A DNA stretch of 64,000 nt from Paenibacillus psychroresistens (lineage in GTDB: Bacteria > Bacillota > Bacilli > Paenibacillales > NBRC-103111), in NCBI RefSeq assembly GCF_009728935.1, contig NZ_CP034235.1, forward strand, positions 1,960,001 to 2,024,000, in the 5' to 3' direction. Below, in pieces: positions 43,376 to 51,012 of the stretch (its first letter is position 1; each line of letters starts with the position of its first letter). The notes under the pieces were generated by a model. The model was not told the origin of the DNA. It worked only from the letters and a program-made list of their open reading frames with translations, and did not search any database. The position numbers were made by a program, and so were the translations under genes.

Positions 43376-44191
43376 ATGGCTAAAACAACCGTATCATTAA
43401 AATATTTCTTCCTGTCGCTGTATGCCCTTACGACGATTTATCCCTTTTTTTGGATATTCACCAGCTCGTTGAAGCCAAACACGGATATTTTCAGCAAGCC
43501 GTTTGCCTTGCCAGCACACTTGAATTTTGCTAATTATGTTAAGGTATTGACCAAGGCTCACTTAGGCACGAATTTTATGAATAGCCTCTACATTTGTGTG
43601 TTTTCTGTTTTCATTGCTGTGCTGGTTGGCTCGATGGCAGCCTACATTCTTGCTAGAGTCAAACCGAGTTTGATTCTGTACACCTATTTTACTTTAGGCA
43701 TCATGATACCGATTCAAACGATTCTCATTCCCTCCTTTATTTTACTTAAACAGTTTGACCTCATAAATACACATTTGGGTTTGATTATTGAGTATGTAGT
43801 GGGTAGACTTCCCTTGACGATTTTTATTATGGTTGCTTTTATGAAGACACTGCCTAAGGAAATGGAGGAAGCAGCTTTAATCGACGGTTGTGGAAGGGCT
43901 AGGACTTTCTTTTCAATTGTCTTGCCGCTCTCCAAGCCTGGTCTAGCCACCGTTGCTACACTTAGCTTTCTTGATTGCTGGAATGAATATCTTTTTGCCT
44001 ATGTGTTGATTTCCTCAACAAAATTGAAAGTGATCACTCAAGCGATTTATGCTTTAAGAGGGCAATATATTACAGATTACGGGCTGCTGTGCGCAGGTCT
44101 GGCACTTATGATGATTCCTGTTATTCTTATGTACATTCTATTCCAAGAGCAAGTGATTAAAGGGATGACCGCTGGTGCCGTAAAGGGCTGA
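43376..44191 (+). CDS. CUT1 sugar ABC transporter permease (MalG/AraQ type)
   Basis: A 271-residue partner permease: TIYPFFWIFTSSLKPNTDIF near the N-terminus, EAA loop EAALIDGCGRARTFFSIVLP, and the C-terminal QEQVIKGMTAGAVKG typical of this half. Start follows AAGGGAGGG, 12 bases after the upstream stop. No ATPase gene follows; a terminator closes the operon. Confidence 0.93.
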   Translation: MAKTTVSLKYFFLSLYALTTIYPFFWIFTSSLKPNTDIFSKPFALPAHLNFANYVKVLTKAHLGTNFMNSLYICVFSVFIAVLVGSMAAYILARVKPSLILYTYFTLGIMIPIQTILIPSFILLKQFDLINTHLGLIIEYVVGRLPLTIFIMVAFMKTLPKEMEEAALIDGCGRARTFFSIVLPLSKPGLATVATLSFLDCWNEYLFAYVLISSTKLKVITQAIYALRGQYITDYGLLCAGLALMMIPVILMYILFQEQVIKGMTAGAVKG

Positions 44192-44257
44192 GCAGTAATC
44201 TAAGTGTCAAAGTTAGCTTTGGAGAGTGGTTAGCTTAACTGACGAGGAACTATAGCG

Positions 44258-44288
44258 GAGGAGCTTGCTATGTGCAGCTCTTCTTTTT
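44258..44288 (+). terminator. Rho-independent terminator
   Basis: GAGGAGCT and GC pair with GC and AGCTCTTC (one G-T pair, small bulge), loop TATGT, followed by five T. Confidence 0.75.
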
Positions 44289-44392
44289 ATTGAACAGGCA
44301 GAATAGTTGAAAAAAGGAAATTAAATTTAAATCTCGAATATCTAATGTATTCGAATAGCTAAAAATTTGATGACAGACAGGAGTTAGATACA

Positions 44393-44740
44393 ATGATAAA
44401 AGGTTTCGGAGGAGTATTTTGGAGAACTAAAAATCTTGAAGTTATAAAAAAATGGTACAGTGAAGTATTGAAGATTGAAATAGAAAATTGGAATGGGACT
44501 GTGATAAAACCCCAATTAGGAAATGAGACTATCTTTTCTTTCTTTACCGAGAATGACAGTTATTTTCCAACAGAACAACAAGTGATGTTAAATTTCCAAG
44601 TGCACAATCTAAACGAGACTATTAAGCATCTTGAACATATTGGTGTACCTCTTGCAAAGAAAAAAGAGATTAGTGAATTTGGAAAATTTGTTTGGATTGA
44701 GGATCCAGAAGGTCGACTGGTCGAGCTTTGGGAGAAATAA
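44393..44740 (+). CDS. VOC/glyoxalase-fold protein
   Basis: A 115-residue protein of the vicinal oxygen chelate fold: GVFWRTKNLEVIKKWYSEVL opens the first beta-alpha unit and EDPEGRLVELWE ends the second, with the glutamate expected to bind metal. Proteins of this size act as glyoxalases, dioxygenase-like enzymes or antibiotic-binding proteins; the substrate is not evident. ACAGGAG precedes the start. It begins a run of small AT-rich genes unrelated to the sugar loci. Confidence 0.85.
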   Translation: MIKGFGGVFWRTKNLEVIKKWYSEVLKIEIENWNGTVIKPQLGNETIFSFFTENDSYFPTEQQVMLNFQVHNLNETIKHLEHIGVPLAKKKEISEFGKFVWIEDPEGRLVELWEK

Positions 44741-44798
44741 CGAGTTGTAATTCATTTGCTATTAAGCTAACGGAGCAATAGGACAATATTAAAAAGGA

Positions 44799-44820
44799 GG
44801 CTGCCAAGTGGCAGCCTTTT
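44799..44820 (+). terminator. Rho-independent terminator
   Basis: GGCTGCC pairs exactly with GGCAGCC around AAGT, followed by TTTT. Confidence 0.85.
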
Positions 44821-44984
44821 CTTAACTAACGTGCAGCATTGTTGAATAGAACTAAGTGGATTTAAAGTAATGTAATGTTATGCTGAATCAGAATTAGAAA
44901 CTAATAATATTAATTAAAGTATAATTATGTTAGTAAATGGAAAATGAGTTCTTTTATAACAACCACTAAGTGAAAGAGGTGTTT

Positions 44985-45710
44985 ATGTTGAAAATATCTA
45001 AACTCTTTAAAGTGGCTATAGGAATTTTTTCCATCATTCTAATTGGTGCTGCTTTATTATTCGAATGCAATAAGTTGATGGAAATAAATAAAAATGCTTC
45101 ATCAATCATTGCCATCGAACAAGAAATAAATCAACTTCAAGAAAATGAAACCATTAAAACTGATGAGTTGAGTGCTTCCAAAGTTATGATTGATTCGCTT
45201 AAGAAATCTGTTTCTGAAATGCAAAATCAAATTAATGCTACGAATCGATCTAATAGTGAGGATTTTGAAAATAAAAGAGTGGACAATGAAAAGGTGGAGC
45301 ATCTATTAATAAAATTGCCGCAGGTTTCTAAGAAAATGGCAATTATTAAAAATGTAGTTGAAAAAGACGGAAGTACCTATTCAATTCTAGATTATGTTGA
45401 AATGTTAGGCGGTGAAGCAGCTGCTAGATCCTATATGGAGGACACCCAAGCTACACAAGCTGAAGCTGATGCATTTGTGGATTCATTTACAAATGGTTAT
45501 TACATACGAAATAAGAAAGTGGAGCAAGACATGGTTCAAATAGAAAATGACGCTTTAATCTACGGGGTTTATGGCGATGCAGGTCCAAAATTAAAATATA
45601 TGAATGATTCCGACTTTATCTTATACAACCAAAACAATAAGGATTCTTTGTTTTGGTTCTATTTTATTGACAATAAAATAGTGTACATGACTGAGCAATA
45701 TCGACCGTAA
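44985..45710 (+). CDS. Membrane-anchored coiled-coil protein of unknown function
   Basis: A 241-residue protein I do not recognise. One N-terminal membrane segment (about 8-24, VAIGIFSIILIGAALLF) is followed by a probable coiled coil (about 30-95, rich in Glu, Lys, Asn and Ile) and a soluble C-terminal domain without known motif (about 105-241). ATG 44985 follows AAGAGGTG; the GTG at 44970 is upstream of that site. The topology suggests a single-pass protein with its bulk outside the cytoplasm. The gene is AT-rich compared with the sugar operons. Confidence 0.7.
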   Translation: MLKISKLFKVAIGIFSIILIGAALLFECNKLMEINKNASSIIAIEQEINQLQENETIKTDELSASKVMIDSLKKSVSEMQNQINATNRSNSEDFENKRVDNEKVEHLLIKLPQVSKKMAIIKNVVEKDGSTYSILDYVEMLGGEAAARSYMEDTQATQAEADAFVDSFTNGYYIRNKKVEQDMVQIENDALIYGVYGDAGPKLKYMNDSDFILYNQNNKDSLFWFYFIDNKIVYMTEQYRP

Positions 45711-45799
45711 ATAGTTCTAAAGAAGTAGCCATTGGACACTGATTTAATTAGGAGGTAAGAACTCAAAATTTTTCTCAGCTGAGCGATAAGGAAGTTGAA

Positions 45800-46180
45800 A
45801 TGATTGAAATTACTTCTTCTGATATTTGGGATAAAACAAAGTGTCAACTGTTTAAGGTTGCAGGTGAAACATTTATCGTAGCAAATCAAGAAGTAGTTCA
45901 TATAGGTAATGGATTAGGTGGGTATGGTGTAACAAGTGCAGTGCCTTACGATGTCAATAAGGATGGCACCTCGGAGATAATTTATACATATTCATTTGGT
46001 TCGGGTATCCATCGCTCTATTATTTCATGGATTGATTTAATGAATTTTAAAGAGCATATTGTTGAAGATATACCAAAAAGAACGGAGTTTAGAATGTATG
46101 ATTTGATGTTAAAAAATGAAAAGGATATGACAGTGGTTTATCGAATCTTGGATGAAAGTTTGTATAAACTCTGGTTCTAA
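45800..46180 (+). CDS. Small hypothetical protein, possibly N-terminally shortened
   Basis: A 126-residue protein without recognised domain. It contains VPYDVNKDGTSEIIYTYSFG, which resembles the DxNxDG calcium-loop found in FG-GAP/VCBS repeats. AAGGAAG lies six bases before ATG 45800. Open reading continues 16 codons upstream after an AGGAGG-like tract without a usual start codon, so the gene may have lost a longer N-terminus, for example a signal peptide. Expression as annotated is plausible but not certain. Confidence 0.5.
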   Translation: MIEITSSDIWDKTKCQLFKVAGETFIVANQEVVHIGNGLGGYGVTSAVPYDVNKDGTSEIIYTYSFGSGIHRSIISWIDLMNFKEHIVEDIPKRTEFRMYDLMLKNEKDMTVVYRILDESLYKLWF

Positions 46181-46195
46181 GGAGACGACTTGTTT

Positions 46196-46738
46196 ATGAC
46201 CAATGACAATGACCAAAGTAATTATCCTGTCTGGGCGATGGAAACAGTAGAAATAAAAAAACCTGATCCTATTTGGATTGATCGTGGCATTTTTGAATGC
46301 AATGAACTATATAGGTTGCTTTTTCCATTTGGTGTCATTCAAGTGGAGCATATAGGGAGTACATCGATTCCTAATTTACCAGCTAAACCAATCATCGATC
46401 TAATGGCATGTATTCCTTCACTAAATGAGATAGACGAAATTATAACTAAATTAGCCTCAAAAGACTGGCATTATGTGCCGCCTGAATTAGATAAACTATC
46501 ATGGAGGAGATTCTTCATAAAAGTAAAGAACGATAAGCGGATAGGACATCTTCATCTTATGCTGAAGGGAGAGGAACGGTGGGATAAACAACTTTTATTT
46601 CGAGATCGATTAAGAATGAATCCATCACTAATTATTGAATACACAAATCTTAAGAGAAAGTTAGCTCAGGAATTTATTAATGATCGGGAAGCTTATACGG
46701 AAGCAAAAACAGAATTTGTTAATAGGGTGACGAGATAA
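46196..46738 (+). CDS. GrpB-family nucleotidyltransferase-like protein (UPF0157)
   Basis: A 180-residue protein of the GrpB/UPF0157 family. The signature VEHIGSTSIPNLPAKPIIDL (residues 44-63) contains the GS and D-x-D-like features of the nucleotidyltransferase fold, and RRFFIKVKNDKRIGHLHL follows. ATG 46196 with GGAGACG upstream is preferred to TTG 46190. Biochemical role is largely unknown; some members are fused to dephospho-CoA kinase. Confidence 0.88.
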   Translation: MTNDNDQSNYPVWAMETVEIKKPDPIWIDRGIFECNELYRLLFPFGVIQVEHIGSTSIPNLPAKPIIDLMACIPSLNEIDEIITKLASKDWHYVPPELDKLSWRRFFIKVKNDKRIGHLHLMLKGEERWDKQLLFRDRLRMNPSLIIEYTNLKRKLAQEFINDREAYTEAKTEFVNRVTR

Positions 46739-46820
46739 ATTCGATATCTACATGAAAGTTGCATTCAACTACGGGTTACGAGAGTAAAGAAGTTCTATCC
46801 ACGAGAGAGGGGAATGCGGA

Positions 46821-47285
46821 TTGCTACAGAGATACATTAGATCAGATCAGGATAAATTGGAATATTTTATGGAAACTATGTATGTTTCCAGAGGATATGT
46901 CTTTGATCCTGAAGGGTCGCATTCAGATATTAGAAGTATTGAACTGCTATATTTTGAGACGGGAGGCGGGTTCTGGTTATTGAAGGAAGAACAGAGCGTT
47001 ATTGGGACTATTGGTTTAAAGGGTATTGATTCTGAAAACAGAATTGGTGAAATAAAGAGGTTCTTCGTCTTACCTGAATATCAAGATAAGGGTTACGGCA
47101 AAAACATGATGAGCCAAATAATAGAATTTGCAAGACAAGCTGGATTAATAAAGCTGAGGTTGGACACTGAGAAACAATCTTATAAAGCGATGTCAGTGTT
47201 TCGAAGTTTTGGCTTTTATGAGATACCAAAATACAATGATAATGATATTGCTGAAATATTTTTGGAATTATCCATTGTGACATAA
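46821..47285 (+). CDS. GNAT-family N-acetyltransferase
   Basis: A 154-residue GNAT protein. The acetyl-CoA binding motif A is clear: EIKRFFVLPEYQDKGYGKNM, with Q/DxGxG, followed by the second helix QIIEFARQAGLIKLRLDT and the SYKAMSVFRSFGF end typical of the family. The start is TTG 46821 with GAGAGGGG upstream. Substrate unknown; amino acids, polyamines and antibiotics are all possible. Confidence 0.85.
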   Translation: MLQRYIRSDQDKLEYFMETMYVSRGYVFDPEGSHSDIRSIELLYFETGGGFWLLKEEQSVIGTIGLKGIDSENRIGEIKRFFVLPEYQDKGYGKNMMSQIIEFARQAGLIKLRLDTEKQSYKAMSVFRSFGFYEIPKYNDNDIAEIFLELSIVT

Positions 47286-47379
47286 CCTGTTGTACACAGG
47301 CTCAAATCAGTGAGTTGGCAAACAGGTTGTATAATGGTCAAAATGATTTACTATTACTTGAGATAGATACAAATTCAGT

Positions 47380-47402
47380 AAAAAAACCTCTTATTTATGA
47401 GG
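47380..47402 (-). terminator. Possible terminator of the esterase gene
   Basis: On the minus strand CCTC and GAGG form a short stem around an AT-rich loop, followed by seven T. The stem is weak, but the position 40 bases after the stop at 47443 is right. Confidence 0.4.
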
Positions 47403-47442
47403 ACTTGTATATGTAAATTAGGGTTACCTTAATCTTTACCCG

Positions 47443-48321
47443 TTAGTGGGATAAGTTCGGTAGAAACCCGAGTGTTACGAGAAATTCGTCAATATGCGCG
47501 AGTGCTCTATCCACCTCTGCCTCCGTAGCCGTATAGTTGTATAAGATAAAAGCATGCTTGGACTCCGGATACAAAACCAGTTTGACATGATTGCCCGCTT
47601 TTTTGTGGGCTTCATAGTATTTCACGGAATCCTCAGGTACGACTATAGTATCTTGAAGTCCTTGCAGAATTAGTACAGGAGGCTGCCCTGAAGCTACATG
47701 ATAATAAGGCGATAACGATTTGGCAAGCTCGTTTCTGGCCAGCCAGCTAGAAATTTCATCCTCGCTCTCCCCGTGAACCCAAACATTTGGGATCATTTGC
47801 TTCCAATAAAGCGTCATATCCACAATGCCGTTGCAATCAATGACCACATCGGCTTTCGACGAAATCGAGAGTTCCTCGTTCGGAGCGTCATACTCTCTAA
47901 TTGTTCCCAGACTGGCCGCAAGGTGTCCCCCTGCAGAATCCCCGGCAACCACGATACGCTTGGGGTCAATCCCGAGTGTACGCGCATGTTTCCGCAAGTA
48001 GCGGATAGCGGTCTTGCAATCCGTCAGACAATCGGCAACGGTAACGGCAGGCAATGTCGGCATCTTTTCCCCCGTTAGCTGATCAGCAAGTCTATACTGG
48101 ACACTGAAAGAGACCGCACCCCGCCTAGCAAAATAATCACAATGTGGAATAAACATTTCAGCATTGCCTCCGGTCCAGCCACCGCCATGAATCCATACCA
48201 CAGCAGATCTGTTATCCGTTTCTTGCCAATCTGTTGGACGTGTGCATAACATACGAAGCTCTGTTCCGGAAACAGTTTTATAAACAAACTCAGTTCGCAT
48301 TAAAGACTGCTCGTTCATCAT
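47443..48321 (-). CDS. Alpha/beta hydrolase, HSL/acetyl-esterase type
   Basis: A 292-residue cytoplasmic hydrolase with the oxyanion motif HGGGW at residues 45-49 and the catalytic triad Ser129 (GDSAG), Asp224 (GLQDTIV) and His256 (SKHAF). This pattern is that of the hormone-sensitive-lipase-like esterases, several of which deacetylate oligosaccharides. AAGGAGC precedes the start. The upstream gene in the same direction is an AraC regulator ending 27 bases away, so they probably form one operon controlled by that regulator. Removal of acetyl or methyl esters from imported pectin fragments is a reasonable inference. Confidence 0.9.
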   Translation of the reverse strand: MMNEQSLMRTEFVYKTVSGTELRMLCTRPTDWQETDNRSAVVWIHGGGWTGGNAEMFIPHCDYFARRGAVSFSVQYRLADQLTGEKMPTLPAVTVADCLTDCKTAIRYLRKHARTLGIDPKRIVVAGDSAGGHLAASLGTIREYDAPNEELSISSKADVVIDCNGIVDMTLYWKQMIPNVWVHGESEDEISSWLARNELAKSLSPYYHVASGQPPVLILQGLQDTIVVPEDSVKYYEAHKKAGNHVKLVLYPESKHAFILYNYTATEAEVDRALAHIDEFLVTLGFLPNLSH

Positions 48322-48347
48322 TTTATGCTCCTTTTTTATTATGAAGT

Positions 48348-49190
48348 TTAATCCGGATATTTGTACTGCTCGCGGAAAACGGCAGGAGTCACGCCTTGCA
48401 ATAATCGAAATCGTTCGATAAAGTAGCTTGATTGCGAGAATCCAACCTCCAACGCAATTAATTTAACAGGCTTTGATGTCGCCAGAAGCATTTGTTTGGC
48501 CAACTCGATTCTCTGTAAGTTGAGGTACTCCAATGGAGGCAGTCCTATGTATTCATGAAACATGCGGCTGAAATAAAAAGAGCTAATTCCGCTTTGCTCT
48601 GCTAGATATGACAGGGTCAAACGCTTGCTGCAATTCAACCGGATGTACTCTGCCATGCTTTTAATCAATTGCTCCATGCTTCGTTTCTTGGAAGTCCGGA
48701 GGCTGGAGCCGTATAGGAGGAGATGAAGCGTTATTTCGTATAAGAGTGCCGCAAGCTTGGGGATAAGCAAGCTATCCTGGATACCGGACAGCTCCCATAA
48801 TTCCTGAATAATTGCCAGCAGCGGTTCATTATCTTTGTACAAGAAGAGCCAGGCATCCCCATCAAGCGCTTTATCCCCTAGAATTTCACGCATACCTTTT
48901 CCGCTGAAGTAAATCCACCAAACCTCCCAGGGATCATCAGGGTCGGAACCGTAATTCTGTGCTTGATCACCCGAATAGAGGAATCCAGTGCCTGATTCCA
49001 AAATTAGCATTTCAGTCGAAGTCTTAAGCCATCCCCTACCTTTAACGATAAAATGAAAGTTGTAAGTGTGAAAGGGGTATCGTTTACCCTTAATAAGATG
49101 GGAGGGTTCATCAAAGATACGTCCAATGGCAATCGGATAACCGGGAAGACGGTCAAACGAAGGCTGAGCAAGAAATCGTGACTCATACAT
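48348..49190 (-). CDS. AraC-family transcriptional regulator with cupin-like sensing domain
   Basis: A 280-residue regulator: an N-terminal AraC-type cupin domain (about 30-135; FNFHFIVKGRGWLKTSTEM and GTGFLYSGDQAQNYGSDPDDPW) and two C-terminal helix-turn-helices (about 185-275; LSYLAEQSGISSFYFSRMFHEYIG and KLIALEVGFSQSSYFIERFR). ATG 49190 is preferred to 49232 since AGGCAGGG lies before it. It is divergent from the aldo/keto reductase at 49321 across a 130-bp region and probably activates both sides in response to a sugar. Confidence 0.92.
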   Translation of the reverse strand: MYESRFLAQPSFDRLPGYPIAIGRIFDEPSHLIKGKRYPFHTYNFHFIVKGRGWLKTSTEMLILESGTGFLYSGDQAQNYGSDPDDPWEVWWIYFSGKGMREILGDKALDGDAWLFLYKDNEPLLAIIQELWELSGIQDSLLIPKLAALLYEITLHLLLYGSSLRTSKKRSMEQLIKSMAEYIRLNCSKRLTLSYLAEQSGISSFYFSRMFHEYIGLPPLEYLNLQRIELAKQMLLATSKPVKLIALEVGFSQSSYFIERFRLLQGVTPAVFREQYKYPD

Positions 49191-49320
49191 ATTAGTCCCT
49201 GCCTTTTCGCAAAAAAATAATACTTTTCGCAATATTCATGTATATAAAGCTTTATAAATCTATTATATATTGAACTTATTAACACATCAATGACAAAATA
49301 GAAGTATAGGAGAGAAACGG

Positions 49321-50226
49321 ATGGAATATACGGATTTCGGAAGAACCGGTCTTCGCGTTTCCAAGCTTGGGCTTGGAGGGGCTCCAATCGGCGGTGATTT
49401 TGGGGCAGCGGATGAAAAGGAAATCGAGAGAGTTATTCATGAGTCTTTGGATTTGGGGATCAATTTCATGGATACTGCGCCATTATACGGAATGGGGAAG
49501 TCGGAGGAGAGAATTGGCAAAGCGCTAATCGGCGGTAAGAGGGAGCAAGTAGTCTTGGCAAGCAAAGCTGTTAGAAGGGATTTGTCTTATGATTTCAATA
49601 GCACTATCAGCTCGGTGGAGGGAAGTCTGAAACGGCTTCGCACCGATCGGATAGACTTGCTGCAAATACATGATGTGGAAAATCAAGCTTATGACACCAT
49701 TATCGATGAGACCCTTCCGGCAATTCACAAGCTTAAGCAGGAAGGGAAAGTCAGATTTATCGGTGTAACGACTAGGGACCTGTCTTTGCTGAAGCGCTAT
49801 ATGGAAACGGGTTTATTCGACTCGATCCAATTCTATGCCCGATACATGTTAATAGATCATTCCGCGTCACAGGAAATCCTGCCGCTTGCGCGAAAGCTTG
49901 GAATTGCTGTAATTAACGGCAGCGTGCTTGGAATGGGGATTCTGGCCGATGCACCTGCGTCCTTCCTAAATGAAGATATTTTGACGAATGCCGCCAAACG
50001 GATGGATGAGCTAGCATTCCTTAGACAATCTGAACCCAAAGGCCTCATCGAGCCAGCCATGCGTTTTAGTTTAGAAAACCCGGACATCCATGTTTCACTG
50101 ACGGGGACAGCCTCAATGAAATCGCTTCGTGCCAACGCATCTTATTGCGATGGAATAGGACTCGATCCTGAGCAACATACATGTGTCATGGATTTGTTTC
50201 GAAACGCACCACCTTTATTCCCATAA
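49321..50226 (+). CDS. Aldo/keto reductase, D-threo-aldose dehydrogenase-like
   Basis: A 301-residue NAD(P)-dependent TIM-barrel enzyme. The tetrad is Asp51 and Tyr56 (MDTAPLYGMGKSE), Lys82 (LASKAV) and His117 (LQIHDVE). The sequence style (TGLRVSKLGLGGAPIGG) matches the group that includes L-fucose/D-threo-aldose 1-dehydrogenases, which form an aldonolactone. The lactonase-like gene at 53070 in the same operon fits the next step. It heads the cluster 49321-53909; the start is preceded by AGGAGAG. Confidence 0.88.
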   Translation: MEYTDFGRTGLRVSKLGLGGAPIGGDFGAADEKEIERVIHESLDLGINFMDTAPLYGMGKSEERIGKALIGGKREQVVLASKAVRRDLSYDFNSTISSVEGSLKRLRTDRIDLLQIHDVENQAYDTIIDETLPAIHKLKQEGKVRFIGVTTRDLSLLKRYMETGLFDSIQFYARYMLIDHSASQEILPLARKLGIAVINGSVLGMGILADAPASFLNEDILTNAAKRMDELAFLRQSEPKGLIEPAMRFSLENPDIHVSLTGTASMKSLRANASYCDGIGLDPEQHTCVMDLFRNAPPLFP

Positions 50227-50251
50227 TTCCAAAATAAGGAGAGATATTCAG

Positions 50252-50995
50252 ATGATTATTAAGAACACATATGATGTATCGGATGAATTGTTGGAAGAAC
50301 TGAAGCACGTCAGCGTATCTACGGCTTCGCATACATTGGTGGAAATGGGTTATAGAAACGCCTATATGCAGGGAATCCTGCCCATGTGCTTCCCCGAGGG
50401 GCAAAGCAGTGCAGTAGGCCGTGCGGTTACACTGCGCTTTATCCCGCTTCGGGAAGACTTGGTCAAGCAACAGTATGAATCGTTGACAGAATCCCCGCAT
50501 CGCTCCGCGTTGGAATCTATCCGCAAGAATGATGTTCTAGTCATTGATACAGGAAGTCACATGGAAACGGGTGTCATCGGAGATATCTTCACCCGCCGTT
50601 TGCGTTACTTAGGTGGACAGGCCATTATTGTCGATGGATGCATAAGAGATCTGATCCGTATCAAGGACGTGAATTTTCCTGTGTTCTCCAAAGGGATTCA
50701 TGGTAGTGCCATTCCGCGTACACTCATGTCTGTCGGCTTCAACGAGCCCATACGCTGCGGCGGTGTCGGAGTCGTGCCGGGAGATATCATCTTGGCTGAC
50801 CGCGATGGGGTTGTTGCGATTCCGCCTCAATGTATCGAAGAAATTGTTAAGAGTGCGCGAGACCACGATGAGCTTTTAGAAAAATGGATTAAGTTAAAGC
50901 TGGACGAAGGTGCTTCCCTCCATACTCACTATCCGCCTAACACGGAAGCCAAACATGAGTTTGAGCAATGGAAAAAAGAAAATGGATATGTCTAA
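50252..50995 (+). CDS. RraA-family protein, copy 2
   Basis: A 247-residue near-copy of the protein at 29639, with only scattered substitutions across the whole length, for example SVSTASHTLVEMGYRN and GGQAIIVDGCIRD. The DNA leading into it and out of it (AAGGAGAGATATTCAG upstream; AATCAAGGGGG downstream) is also conserved between copies. ATG 50252 is the true start; the frame is open upstream inside the reductase gene. An aldolase role at the end of an oxidative sugar pathway is inferred. Confidence 0.87.
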   Translation: MIIKNTYDVSDELLEELKHVSVSTASHTLVEMGYRNAYMQGILPMCFPEGQSSAVGRAVTLRFIPLREDLVKQQYESLTESPHRSALESIRKNDVLVIDTGSHMETGVIGDIFTRRLRYLGGQAIIVDGCIRDLIRIKDVNFPVFSKGIHGSAIPRTLMSVGFNEPIRCGGVGVVPGDIILADRDGVVAIPPQCIEEIVKSARDHDELLEKWIKLKLDEGASLHTHYPPNTEAKHEFEQWKKENGYV

Positions 50996-51012
50996 TCAAG
51001 GGGGAAGCCTGA

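Noticed and set aside
44211-44257. Small RNA gene after the permease operon
   Set aside because: Only the terminator hairpin has convincing structure; no separate promoter is visible.
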